Shown in pieces: positions 37,267 to 46,800 of a DNA stretch of 64,000 bases; within the stretch, counting starts at the first letter, position 1, and each line of letters begins with the position of its first letter. Source of the stretch: CAXBMB01 sp052078155 (GTDB lineage: Bacteria; Pseudomonadota; Alphaproteobacteria; Kiloniellales; DSM-21159). Made by a program: the position numbers and the translations under genes. The notes beneath the pieces were generated by a model that was given only the letters and a program-made list of their open reading frames with translations, did no database searches and was not told where the DNA came from. Where the stretch lies: NCBI GenBank assembly GCA_052078155.1, contig JBQJBP010000001.1, positions 496,001-560,000 of the forward strand, given 5' to 3'.

Positions 37267-37643
37267 GGGCGCTTGCCTATCACAGGGTCTGGAAGGCGAC
37301 CAGAAGGCTCTCTGTCCTGGAGCTGAGGCAAAAGGTAGCAAGAGCTTGGACTGTTAGATAGCCGGATCACGTCAAAGTCAGATCTTGCGTGCCTCTTGCC
37401 GGTTAGCAGTGTCCTGTGCGGCTATCTTCACATTCCGGTGAGGGGCCGGTTTGTCTTACATGACGAAAGACGAAAGTCGTGCTGGATTTTCCATAGATCG
37501 GGCCTGGCGCCCTGAGGTGAAATTTTTCTGGTTTTTCCAGCATTTCTTCCTTGTGCTTTACCAGCGCTCCCGGTAAACACCCCACCTGTCCGGCGGACAC
37601 CGCCAGACAGATCCTCTCGAAAGAGCGGAGCCTATACCTTGGG
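37267..37643. other. region upstream of tRNA-Leu cluster
   Basis: This 377-base gap should hold the promoter of tRNA-Leu(GAG). It contains a TTTACC/GGTAAA inverted repeat at about 37557-37577. No coding sequence is supported. A minus-strand open frame that crosses into the tRNA is an antisense artefact. Confidence 0.4.
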
Positions 37644-37731
37644 CGGCTGTGGCGGAACTGGTAGACGCGCAGCGTTGAGGTCGCTGTGGGATTAACATCC
37701 CGTGGAGGTTCAAGTCCTCTCAGCCGCACCA
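37644..37731 (+). tRNA. tRNA-Leu (anticodon GAG)
   Basis: This is an 88-base class II tRNA with encoded CCA. The acceptor arms GCGGCTG and CAGCCGC pair fully. The anticodon stem CAGCG/CGCTG holds the loop TTGAGGT, so the anticodon is GAG. A long variable arm (GGGATTAACATCCC) is present. It is the first of three Leu tRNA genes in 580 bases. Confidence 0.97.
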
Positions 37732-37835
37732 TCGCCCTCCCGTTTTCCGAAGGGAAGATGTTGGGGCACTGGGGACAGGCATCCGGTTGATCAAGGGGAG
37801 GGACTACCATCCTGGATTTTCCAGGCCCTTGCGCT

Positions 37836-37922
37836 GCGGCTGTGGCGGAATTGGTAGACGCGCTAGCTTCAGGTGCTAGTGACCGTATGGTCGTGGAGGT
37901 TCAAGTCCTCTCAGCCGCACCA
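37836..37922 (+). tRNA. tRNA-Leu (anticodon CAG), copy 1
   Basis: This 87-base class II tRNA has encoded CCA. The anticodon stem CTAGC/GCTAG holds the loop TTCAGGT, giving CAG. A CCTGG/CCAGG inverted repeat lies just upstream. It is followed by its own terminator. Confidence 0.97.
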
Positions 37923-37964
37923 AACTCCTTCAGTCCTGAACAGGACCGAGGGAGAAAAGAACAG

Positions 37965-38000
37965 AAAAAGCGGTCCTTTTGGGGATCGCTTTTCTTTTTT
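37965..38000 (+). terminator. terminator after tRNA-Leu(CAG) copy 1
   Basis: Arms 37966-37976 and 37983-37993 form an 11-bp stem with one G-U pair and a T-rich tail. Confidence 0.8.
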
Positions 38001-38134
38001 GTAGAAGCTCAGTCTTTCGTGGGTCAGAAAAATGACACCTGAGAGACAGATCTTTCAAAAGGGGTTTGACTTTACCTGAAAGGGACGGCAAAACCCTTGG
38101 CCTACCAACCTGGTATCTCCCAGGTCCAAGCGCT

Positions 38135-38221
38135 GCGGCTGTGGCGGAATTGGTAGACGCGCTAGCTTCAGGTGCTAGTGACCGTATGGTCGTGGAGGTT
38201 CAAGTCCTCTCAGCCGCACCA
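38135..38221 (+). tRNA. tRNA-Leu (anticodon CAG), copy 2
   Basis: The mature sequence is identical to copy 1 at 37836. Similarity extends about 35 bases upstream, where the same inverted repeat occurs with a different loop. It reads codon CUG, the commonest Leu codon in these genes. Confidence 0.97.
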
Positions 38222-38263
38222 ACTTTTCCGAACTCATTTTCGGGAATGTGGAAAAAAGAGACG

Positions 38264-38290
38264 AAAGCGCCCTCTGGGGCGCTTTTTTTC
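38264..38290 (+). terminator. terminator after tRNA-Leu(CAG) copy 2
   Basis: Arms 38264-38272 and 38277-38285 form a GC-rich stem with a 4-base loop and a run of T. Confidence 0.85.
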
Positions 38291-38445
38291 TGTCCGGGTT
38301 CTGGAAAATCCATCCCAGAGCATGATCAGTTTAGTTCGAAACGCTTTGCCCTTTCATTATGAGAGTCCGCATAAATCTAAATGACGCTGGGTTTTTTGCC
38401 GTCTTTTGAGTAGGTTGGCCAAAGAAACAGCAAGGGGGCGACAGG

Positions 38446-39321
38446 GTGTTTGAGGGCTTTTCCAGTGAACGGGTAACCACCAGCCAAACAGAGATTTTTC
38501 TGCGCAAAGGTGGTGACGGTCCCCCTCTCTTGCTGTTGCACGGGTATCCCCAGAACCATCTGACCTGGCACAAACTGGCACCGGCTCTGTCTGAAGACTT
38601 TACCGTGGTGGTGCCTGATCTTCGGGGGTACGGGGCCAGTGGCAAACCGGAGTCACAACCCGATCACTCAAGCTATTCCAAGCGGGCGATGGCTCAGGAT
38701 ATGGTCGAGGTCATGGATCAGCTCGGCTTTCCGGAGTTCCAACTGGTGGGCCATGACCGGGGCGCCAGGGTCTCCCATCGGTTGGCTCTGGATCACGCTG
38801 ATCGGGTTGAACGTCTGGCATTGCTGGATATCGCCCCGACCAGAGACATGTACCTTCAGACAGACCAGGCCTTTGCGACAGCATATTATCACTGGTTTTT
38901 CCTGATCCAGCCTTACCCCTTTCCGGAAAAGATCCTGGAATCCTGCTCAGCTGACATGCTGAACAAGACATTTAAGGGCTGGGGCACCGCAGATGGCGTG
39001 TTCACCAAGGAAGCCCTGGAAAGCTATTACGCAGATTTTCGCGACCCGGCGATCATTCATGCCTCCTGCGAAGACTACAGGGCCGGTGCCACCATCGATC
39101 TGGACCATGACAACGCAGACCTGGATCAGAAAATAAGCTGTCCTCTGTTGATACTTTGGGGCCAGAACGGGGTTATTGAGCGCTGTTTTGATCCCTTGGC
39201 CTTGTGGCGCGACCGGGCGGCAGGCCCTGTGAGCGGGAAGGCTTTGCCTTGCGGTCATTTCCTGCCAGAGGAAGCCCCGGAAGAAACCCTGTCAGAGCTG
39301 CAGTGCTTCCTGAAGAAGTAA
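38446..39321 (+). CDS. alpha/beta hydrolase, haloacetate dehalogenase-like
   Basis: The 291-residue protein has the alpha/beta hydrolase oxyanion segment LLLLHGYPQNHLTWHK and the nucleophile elbow VGHDRGARVSHRLALDH. The nucleophile position is Asp, as in haloacetate and fluoroacetate dehalogenases, rather than the Ser of esterases. The DLRGYGASGKP segment and the terminal catalytic His in LPCGHFLPEE fit. The start is a GTG at 38446 with AGGGGGC upstream. It has no operon partner; the preceding gene is tRNA-Leu. Dehalogenase activity is inferred, and epoxide-hydrolase-like activity also uses Asp. Confidence 0.85.
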   Translation: MFEGFSSERVTTSQTEIFLRKGGDGPPLLLLHGYPQNHLTWHKLAPALSEDFTVVVPDLRGYGASGKPESQPDHSSYSKRAMAQDMVEVMDQLGFPEFQLVGHDRGARVSHRLALDHADRVERLALLDIAPTRDMYLQTDQAFATAYYHWFFLIQPYPFPEKILESCSADMLNKTFKGWGTADGVFTKEALESYYADFRDPAIIHASCEDYRAGATIDLDHDNADLDQKISCPLLILWGQNGVIERCFDPLALWRDRAAGPVSGKALPCGHFLPEEAPEETLSELQCFLKK

Positions 39322-39736
39322 GCCGCCTTGTTGACCACCCGGTGAGTGGCGGGGTGCTGAGCAGCGATATGAGCTGCTTTTGCTTCAGGCAGGGACAACA
39401 GACAGAAGTTGCTGCACTGAACAGGCTCCGGAGGGCAGGGGAAGGTGCCTCTGCTGGAGGAACTGGCACTTAAGTGGGGTTTTTCTCGGACTCTGGCTTT
39501 TCAAAGATAGCCAAGACACCGTTGCCAAACCATTTGCTGCCTGACGGACAGATGTCATTGGATTCTCCCGCCAAGAGTCTTTATTGCTGCGCTGCAGCTA
39601 AAGAAAATGCTCTTATCTGCCCAGGGCTGGCGGAGTTTTCTGTCTTTGGCCCCAAAAACACCACAACCTGCTGGCAAGATCTTGATCAGGTCAGCATTTT
39701 AGCGTCTCCGGAATTCTGCAGGGAAAGTAAGCGACA
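39322..39736. other. intergenic region upstream of the DUF502 gene
   Basis: This 415-base gap has an imperfect CCGCC/GGCGG hairpin just after the hydrolase and a GTGCC/GGCAC pair near 39446-39470 followed by five T. The latter could be a weak terminator. No gene or riboswitch is recognised. Confidence 0.35.
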
Positions 39737-41191
39737 GTGGACGATCAGTCAGCAGATCAGCACTCAGGCAGCGACAAGGAACACAATGACGGCGGCGACG
39801 CCCGTCACTCCGTTCCGGCGCCCAGCCTTATTGGCCGCTTGCGAAACTACTTTCTGGCCGGGGTTCTGGTCACGGCACCTTTGGCCATAACCATCTGGCT
39901 ATCCTGGATTTTCATCACCTTTGTCGACAACCGCATCATGCCGTTGTTGCCGCCCAACTGGCATCCTGATCACTATCTGCCCTTTTCCCTGCCGGGACTG
40001 GGCGTTCTGATCGTCTTCCTGGGCCTGACGCTGGTCGGCATGTTGACTGCCGGCTTTGTCGGACGGGCGGCCATGCGCCAGGGGGAGCGGCTGCTCAACC
40101 AGGTGCCGGTGGTTCGCTCCCTCTACAGTGCCATCAAGCAAATTTTTGAAACGGTGCTTAAGCAGAACTCTGACGCGTTCCGTCAGGTTGTGATGGTGGA
40201 GTACCCGGAAAAAGGCACCTGGGTGGTCGGCTTTGTGACAGGGGCCGTCAAAGGCGAAGTCCAGCGAGTGACCACTGAGGATGTAATTGCTGTTTTTGTG
40301 CCCGCCACACCCAATCCGACGACAGGTTTTTTGATCTTCCTGCCGGCTGACGAAGTTCACGTGCTGGACATGACGGTGGAGCAGGGCCTGAAACTGGTGA
40401 TTTCCGGTGGCATTGTCCTGCCACCCGCCGATCAGCACCCCAAAGCGTCCGAAGTGCCTTTGCCGCCTCTGCCCAAAGGGGAAAAGAAAAAGCCCGGGTT
40501 CCTGGCACGGATCCGGAATTACTTCTTTGCCGGTGTGCTGGTCACGGCACCCATCTTCATCACCACCTGGCTGGCCTGGGAGCTGATTTCCTGGATTGAT
40601 GCCAAGGTCATGCCCTTTATCCCGGCCCGCTTCCAGCCTGAAAGCTACATTCCAGAGGTTTATCTGCCCTTTGGCACCCCCGGTCTCGGGGTGATCATCG
40701 TGGTGGTGGGGCTGACGCTGATCGGCATGCTGACCTTTGGATTTATCGGCCGCTGGTGGACACGGGCCAGTGAAGCCCTGCTCAATCGCCTGCCAGTCGT
40801 GCGCTCCGTCTATTCCGCTCTCAAGCAGATCATGGAAACGGTACTGTCCAGCCGCTCCGACGCTTTTCGCGAATGTGTGCTGTTCAACTATCCGCGCAAA
40901 GGGGTCTGGGCCATTGGCTTCATTACCGGCAAAACCCAGGGACAGATCCAGTCCATATCCAGAGACAAGGTGGTGAATGTCTTCTTGCCCACCACCCCCA
41001 ATCCCACGTCCGGTTTTCTTCTTTTCGTGCCTGAAAAGGACGTCATTCATCTGGGCATGAATGTGGAGGAAGGGCTGAAGATGGTTGTTTCCGGCGGCCT
41101 GGTGGTTCCGGAAGACCGGGGGGCTTCTGTCAGCAACGCTGATTCCCAGGCAGGTTCTCAGAAGGGAAGTCAAGCTGAGGTCTCTGAGTAA
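39737..41191 (+). CDS. tandem DUF502 membrane protein
   Basis: The 484-residue protein contains two full DUF502 domains, about residues 34-230 and 258-462, joined by a Pro/Lys-rich linker. Each begins with RNYF-AGVLVTAP, has two hydrophobic segments, and carries the parallel motifs PGLGV, LNxxPVVRSxYSAxKQ and TPNPT-GFL. DUF502 proteins are normally single-domain and about 200-240 residues. This one arose by duplication and fusion, and the halves are clearly diverged. The start is a GTG at 39737. It converges with recG with an 11-base gap; DUF502 next to recG is a common alphaproteobacterial arrangement. The family function is unknown. Confidence 0.88.
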   Translation: MDDQSADQHSGSDKEHNDGGDARHSVPAPSLIGRLRNYFLAGVLVTAPLAITIWLSWIFITFVDNRIMPLLPPNWHPDHYLPFSLPGLGVLIVFLGLTLVGMLTAGFVGRAAMRQGERLLNQVPVVRSLYSAIKQIFETVLKQNSDAFRQVVMVEYPEKGTWVVGFVTGAVKGEVQRVTTEDVIAVFVPATPNPTTGFLIFLPADEVHVLDMTVEQGLKLVISGGIVLPPADQHPKASEVPLPPLPKGEKKKPGFLARIRNYFFAGVLVTAPIFITTWLAWELISWIDAKVMPFIPARFQPESYIPEVYLPFGTPGLGVIIVVVGLTLIGMLTFGFIGRWWTRASEALLNRLPVVRSVYSALKQIMETVLSSRSDAFRECVLFNYPRKGVWAIGFITGKTQGQIQSISRDKVVNVFLPTTPNPTSGFLLFVPEKDVIHLGMNVEEGLKMVVSGGLVVPEDRGASVSNADSQAGSQKGSQAEVSE

Positions 41192-41202
41192 GGCGAACGG
41201 CG

Positions 41203-43284
41203 TCAGCCCGAGCGCAGGTAGCGTACGGCGGCATCCCGCTCAAAGAGATAGAGCAATACCCGCAGTGCCTTACCCCGCTCGCTCATCAGTTCTGCGTCTT
41301 TGTTCATGATCAGCTGCGCATCGTCACGGGCGGTAGCCAGCAATTCTGAATGCACGGCGATGTCCGCCAGTTTGAAGGTGGGCAGGCCACTTTGTTTCGT
41401 GCCCAGTACTTCACCGGCCCCCCGCAGCTCCAGATCCTTTTCCGAAATTTTGAAGCCGTCATCGGTTTCCCGCATGATTGTCAGGCGTTCTTTGGCGATT
41501 TTACCAAGCGGTGTGCTGTAGAGCAGCAGGCAGGTGGAGGCATCGCTGCCCCGGCCAATGCGCCCGCGCAGCTGATGCAGCTGGGCGAGACCGAAGCGTT
41601 CAGCATGTTCAATGACCATGACTGTGGCCGTCGGCACGTTCACTCCTACTTCGATCACGGTGGTGGCCACCAAAAGATCACAGTCCCCTTCAACGAAGGA
41701 GGCCATGGCTGCATCCTTGTCCTTGGCTTTCATCTTGCCGTGAACCAGAGCGACCCGACCCGGAAAGTGCTTGTCCAGTTCGGCAAAACGTTCCTCAGCA
41801 GCCGCCAGATCCAGTTTTTCCGATTCTTCCACTAGGGGACAGACCCAGTAGACTTTCTGACCCTTGCCGATCATGCGGGCGATGCCCTGGACCACTTCGC
41901 CAATGCGTTCAGAGGAGACGAGCCGGGTATCGATGGGTTTCCGGCCTGCTGGCTTTTCCGTCAGACGGGAGACGTTCATGTCACCGTAAGATGTCAACAC
42001 CAGCGTGCGGGGAATGGGGGTGGCGGTCATGACCAGAACATCCACGGCCTGGCCTTTGGCGGCCAGTGTCAGCCGCTGATGTACGCCAAAGCGGTGCTGT
42101 TCATCGATGATGGCAAGCCCCAGGTCTGCAAAGCCCACGTCTTCCTGGAACAGGGCGTGGGTGCCGATGGCAATCTGGGCTGAACCATCGGCCAGCTGTG
42201 CCAGGAGCTTTTCACGGTTTTTCCCTTTGTCCCGGCCGGTCAAGAGCAGGAGCTTGATGCCTGCGGCTTCTGCCAGAGGTGCCAGGGTCTCATGGTGCTG
42301 TCGGGCCAGGATTTCTGTGGGGGCCATGAGGGCGGCTTGGCTGCCGTTTTCCAGAGCGGCCACCATCGCCAGCAGGGCCACGACTGTCTTTCCGCTGCCC
42401 ACGTCCCCCTGCAACAGGCGCAGCATGCGCGACGGGCTGGCCATGTCCGTTGTGATCTCTTTGAGCGCCTGCTCCTGAGAGCCGGTCAGGGCAAAGGGCA
42501 GGGCGGCCAGCACCTTGGCTTTGAGATGGCCGTCGCCTTTCAGGACCCGCCCTTTGATCGCCCTCTGTTGATTGCGGATCAATGCGAGGGCCAGCTGATT
42601 GGCCAGTAGCTCGTCATAGGCCAGTCGCTGACGGGCCGGGGTTAGGGGGGACAGCTCGGTTTCCGACTGCGGGCCCTGGGCTGTGAAAAGTGCCTCTTGC
42701 CAGCCAAGCCACCCCTTTTGCTTCAGATGGGCCGGGTCCAGCCATTCCGGCAGAGGCACCGTGCGTTGCAAGGCGGCAGTAACGGCCTTGGCGACGGGTT
42801 TGGGTGTCAATCCGGCAGTCAAGGGGTAGGTGGGGCCGACTGTCGCGATCTCTTCCAGGTCCGTCAGTTCGCCAATGTGATCGGGATGGGTCATCTGTAG
42901 TCGCTCGTTGAAACGATCCAGACGACCGGACACCAGGCGTTCTTCGCCGACAGGCAGGGTCTTTTGCAGGTAATCGCCCCGGGCATGGAAGAAGACCAGT
43001 TCCAGCTCCCCCGTTTCATCCTCGCAGATGACTTTGTAAGGGGAGCGGCGGCTGGCACCGGGATAATGCTGAACGACGCGAACCCGTAGGGTGGCGATGC
43101 GACCGGCTTCTGCCTCGCGTAGCTTGGGTTGGTAGCGCCGATCGACCAGCCCCGTTGGCAAGTGCCAGCAAAGATCCACCACGCGGGTGCCAACCAGCCG
43201 CTCGTAGAGTTTGGCCATACGTGGTCCCACACCGGGCAGGCTGGTGATTTCCGCAAACAAAGGGGTCAGGATATCCGGACGCAC
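41203..43284 (-). CDS. recG: ATP-dependent DNA helicase RecG
   Basis: RecG remodels stalled replication forks and branched recombination intermediates. The 693-residue protein has the N-terminal wedge domain (LPGVGPRMAKLYERLVG onward) and the superfamily 2 motifs: Walker A GDVGSGKT, a DEQH box in IIDEQHRFGVHQR, and the QLRGRIGRG motif VI. The start is a GTG at 43284. It diverges from sdhE and mfd across a 264-base gap. Length is normal. Confidence 0.97.
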   Translation of the reverse strand: MRPDILTPLFAEITSLPGVGPRMAKLYERLVGTRVVDLCWHLPTGLVDRRYQPKLREAEAGRIATLRVRVVQHYPGASRRSPYKVICEDETGELELVFFHARGDYLQKTLPVGEERLVSGRLDRFNERLQMTHPDHIGELTDLEEIATVGPTYPLTAGLTPKPVAKAVTAALQRTVPLPEWLDPAHLKQKGWLGWQEALFTAQGPQSETELSPLTPARQRLAYDELLANQLALALIRNQQRAIKGRVLKGDGHLKAKVLAALPFALTGSQEQALKEITTDMASPSRMLRLLQGDVGSGKTVVALLAMVAALENGSQAALMAPTEILARQHHETLAPLAEAAGIKLLLLTGRDKGKNREKLLAQLADGSAQIAIGTHALFQEDVGFADLGLAIIDEQHRFGVHQRLTLAAKGQAVDVLVMTATPIPRTLVLTSYGDMNVSRLTEKPAGRKPIDTRLVSSERIGEVVQGIARMIGKGQKVYWVCPLVEESEKLDLAAAEERFAELDKHFPGRVALVHGKMKAKDKDAAMASFVEGDCDLLVATTVIEVGVNVPTATVMVIEHAERFGLAQLHQLRGRIGRGSDASTCLLLYSTPLGKIAKERLTIMRETDDGFKISEKDLELRGAGEVLGTKQSGLPTFKLADIAVHSELLATARDDAQLIMNKDAELMSERGKALRVLLYLFERDAAVRYLRSG

Positions 43285-43548
43285 GACGCAGACGACTCGT
43301 AATTGAACGAAAGAGGAACTGAGTTAAGGTATAGGCCACTGGAACGGCGACGGAAAGTCTAGCCGACCGCTTTGGGTCCGGAACTGTCAGGAGCGCGACA
43401 AGAGGGACCTGACAGACAGGCCTGAGGGGAGTATACCCTTGGCCCGGTCCGGGCTTTCTGCGTTTGAGTGCCCGGTAAGCAGCCTGTCTTTGGAAAGTCA
43501 CAGCAGGCCAGCTCAGGTATGTCAGGCAAAGCCTCAGGTGGATAAAAG

Positions 43549-43824
43549 ATGAGTGATGAATTGACTTTGGATCAGCGCCGTAAGCGTCTGGTTTGGCAGT
43601 CCTGGCACCGGGGTATGCGGGAGATGGACCTCCTGCTGGGTAACTTTGCAGAGGCCCATCTGGAGGGCTTTTCCGCAGATCAGCTCGATCTCTATGAAGT
43701 GCTGCTGCGGCAATCGGATCCGGATCTCTACAACTGGATGACCAACAAGCTGCCGCCGCCAGAGGATCTGAACCATGAAGTTATGGCCCTGATGCAGGCT
43801 TTTGAATTCACTCCGGCTCGCTAA
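43549..43824 (+). CDS. sdhE: succinate dehydrogenase flavinylation factor SdhE
   Basis: SdhE (SDHAF2/Sdh5 in mitochondria) promotes covalent FAD attachment to the succinate dehydrogenase flavoprotein. The 91-residue protein has the RG-x2-E flavinylation motif in HRGMREMD. The family segments EMDLLLGNFAE and LYNWMTNK, around the YNWM core, are also present. It sits between recG and mfd, the standard alphaproteobacterial position. mfd starts 60 bases after its stop. Confidence 0.95.
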   Translation: MSDELTLDQRRKRLVWQSWHRGMREMDLLLGNFAEAHLEGFSADQLDLYEVLLRQSDPDLYNWMTNKLPPPEDLNHEVMALMQAFEFTPAR

Positions 43825-43883
43825 CTCCCTTACAGAAACGTTTCAGCTTTTTCTGCTTTTTGTTCCAGTCATAGGTTTTCGCT

Positions 43884-46800
43884 TTGCTTCCCACCCTGCC
43901 TGATCGCCCTGTTCGCACTCTGATTGCCAATGCGCCGGAAGGTCTGGACGCCCTGTTTCTGGCCAATCAGGCTCAGTCGGCACCCAGCACAACCCTGTTG
44001 CATGTGGCCCGCGACGATGCCCGCATGGCGCAGATGAAAGAGGCTTTGGCCTTCTTTGCACCGGATCTGCAGGTGGAGGTCTTTCCGGCCTGGGACTGTT
44101 TGCCCTATGACCGCATTTCCCCTCACCGGGATCTGGTGGCTCAGCGTTTGGCCACCCTGGCTCGGTTGGGGAAAAAGAGCTCGAAACCCCGTGTGGTGCT
44201 GACCACCATCAACGGTCTTCTGCAGCGTCTGCCGCCACGTAGCGCCATTGCAGGGAGGAACCTGATTGCCCGGCCCGGGGATGAAGTGCCGGGTGACCGC
44301 CTGACCTCTTTCTTTTCAGACAATGGTTACCAGCGGGTCGATACGGTTGGCGAACCGGGGGAATTCGCCTTTCGAGGCGGCATTCTGGATGTGTTTCCCA
44401 CCGGCTTCACCCAGCCTTTGCGGCTGGATTTCTTTGGTGATGACCTGGAGAGCATCCGCACTTTTGACCCTCTGACCCAGATCACCACTGGCAAGGCCCG
44501 TGAGTTGGTGCTGCTGCCGGTCAGTGAAGTCTTCCTGGATGAAGAGTCCATCGAGAAGTTCCGTCGGGGTTACCGGGCGGCTTTTGGCGCTGTAACCGGT
44601 GAAGACCCGCTTTATGAGTCCATCAGTGAAGGCCGTCCCCATCCTGGTATGGAACACTGGCTGCCGCTTTTTTACGATGACCTGGATACGCTGCTGGATT
44701 ACCTGCCCGGCGCGCAGGTCATTCTGGACCACCAGGTCCCTGAAGCTCAGGCGGCGCGGCTGGATGTGATCCAGGACTTCTATGAAGCCCGCACCACCAT
44801 GAAGGAGGTGGAAGCTGCCGGGGGAACCGTCTACCAGGCGCTGCCACCCACGGACCTCTATCTGAGTGAAGATGATGTTTCAGCGGCTCTGTCCGGGCGC
44901 GCGCATGGGCTGTTTTCACCGTTCAATGCCCCGGAAGAACTGGGCCAGGTCCTGGATGCAGAGGGGCGGCACGGGCGCGACTTTGCCGATGCCCGCGCAG
45001 CATCTGAAGGTCAGCTCTATGAAACGGTGCTGGATTACATCCGCTATGAAAACCGGGAGGGACGGCAGGTCCTGATCACGGGTTATACGGATGGCTCCCG
45101 CGATCGACTGGCCCATTTGCTGAAGGAGCACGGGGCTCAGCGCCTGGAAACGGTGGAAAACTGGGGACAGGTGGAAAAGCTGCAGACACGGGATGTGGGG
45201 CTGGTCACGCTGGGACTGGAGCGGGGCTTCGGCAGCGGAAACCTGACCGTCATTACGGAACAGGATATTCTGGGGGAGCGGATATCCAGGGCCCCGGCCA
45301 AACGCAAACGGCCGGAAAACTTCCTGACCGAGGTCTCCACATTGGAGGCCGGCGACCATGTGGTGCACATCGACCATGGCATTGGGCGCTATGAGGGGCT
45401 GGAGACACTGGACGTCAACGGCGCGCCTCATGATTGCCTGCGGGTTATCTACAAAGGCGGGGACAAGCTTTTTGTTCCGGTGGAAAACATCGACCTGCTG
45501 TCCAGGTTCGGTGGCAACGATGCAGTGGAGCTCGACCGGCTGGGGCAGGGCAACTGGCAGGCCCGTAAAGCCAAAGTCAAGGAACGCATCAAGGATGCCG
45601 CTGACCAGCTGATCCGTGTGGCAGCAGCCCGTGAACTGCGCAAAACCGATCCCATTCAGGCAGGCGAGGGGCTGTACGACGAGTTTGCCGCCCGCTTCCC
45701 CTATCCCGAAACCGACGACCAGCTGCGCTCCATTGCCGATGTGCTGGAGGATCTGGGTTCCGGCAAGCCCATGGACCGGCTCGTCTGTGGCGACGTGGGC
45801 TTCGGCAAGACCGAAGTTGCCCTGCGGGCGGCTTTTGTGGTGGCCATGAGCGGCAAGCAGGTCGCGGTCGTGGTGCCCACAACTTTGCTGGCCCGTCAGC
45901 ATTACCGCAACTTCAAGGAACGCTTTGCCGGGCTGCCCGTTCGTATTGGCCAGTTGTCGCGGCTGGTCACCACCAAGGAAGCCAATCAGAACAAAAAAGA
46001 CCTGAAAGACGGGCAGCTGGATATCGTGGTCGGGACCCACGCCATGCTGGGCTCGTCCATCGGTTTCAAGGACCTGGGGTTGCTTATCGTTGATGAAGAG
46101 CAGCACTTTGGCGTCAAGCAGAAGGAGCGCCTGAAGGCCTTAAGAGCCGAAGTTCATGTGCTGACCCTGACCGCCACCCCCATTCCGCGGACCCTGCAGC
46201 TGGCCATGAGTGGCGTTAAGGAAATGAGCCTGATTGCCACACCGCCGGTGGATCGGCTGGCCGTGCGCACCTTTGTGCTGCCCTATGATCCGGTGGTGGT
46301 GCGCGAAGCCATCCTGAGAGAGCATTATCGCGGTGGCCAGACCTACTATGTTTGCCCCCGACTGGAAGATCTGGCTTCGCTGGAAGAACGGCTCAAGAAG
46401 CTGGTCCCGGAAGTCAAAGTGGCCGTGGCCCATGGACAGTTGCCGCCGACGCGCCTGGAAGAGGTGATGAGCGCCTTTGTCGATCACAAGTTCGATGTGC
46501 TGCTGTCCACCAACATCGTGGAATCGGGTCTGGATATCCCCAGTGCCAACACCCTGATCATCCACAGAGCCGATATGTTTGGTCTGGCTCAGCTCTATCA
46601 GCTGCGGGGCCGCGTCGGTCGATCCAAGCAGCGGGCTTATGCTTACTTCACCCTGCGGCCGGGTAAAGTTCTGTCCAAGACAGCTGAAAAGCGCCTGCAT
46701 GTCATGCAAACGCTGGATACGCTGGGGGCCGGCTTTACGCTGGCCAGCCACGACATGGACATTCGCGGCGCTGGAAACCTGCTGGGCGAGGAACAGTCAG

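Noticed and set aside
37403..37810. A minus-strand protein with an Arg/Pro-rich centre
   Set aside because: Its central part is the antisense translation of tRNA-Leu(GAG), a frequent annotation artefact.
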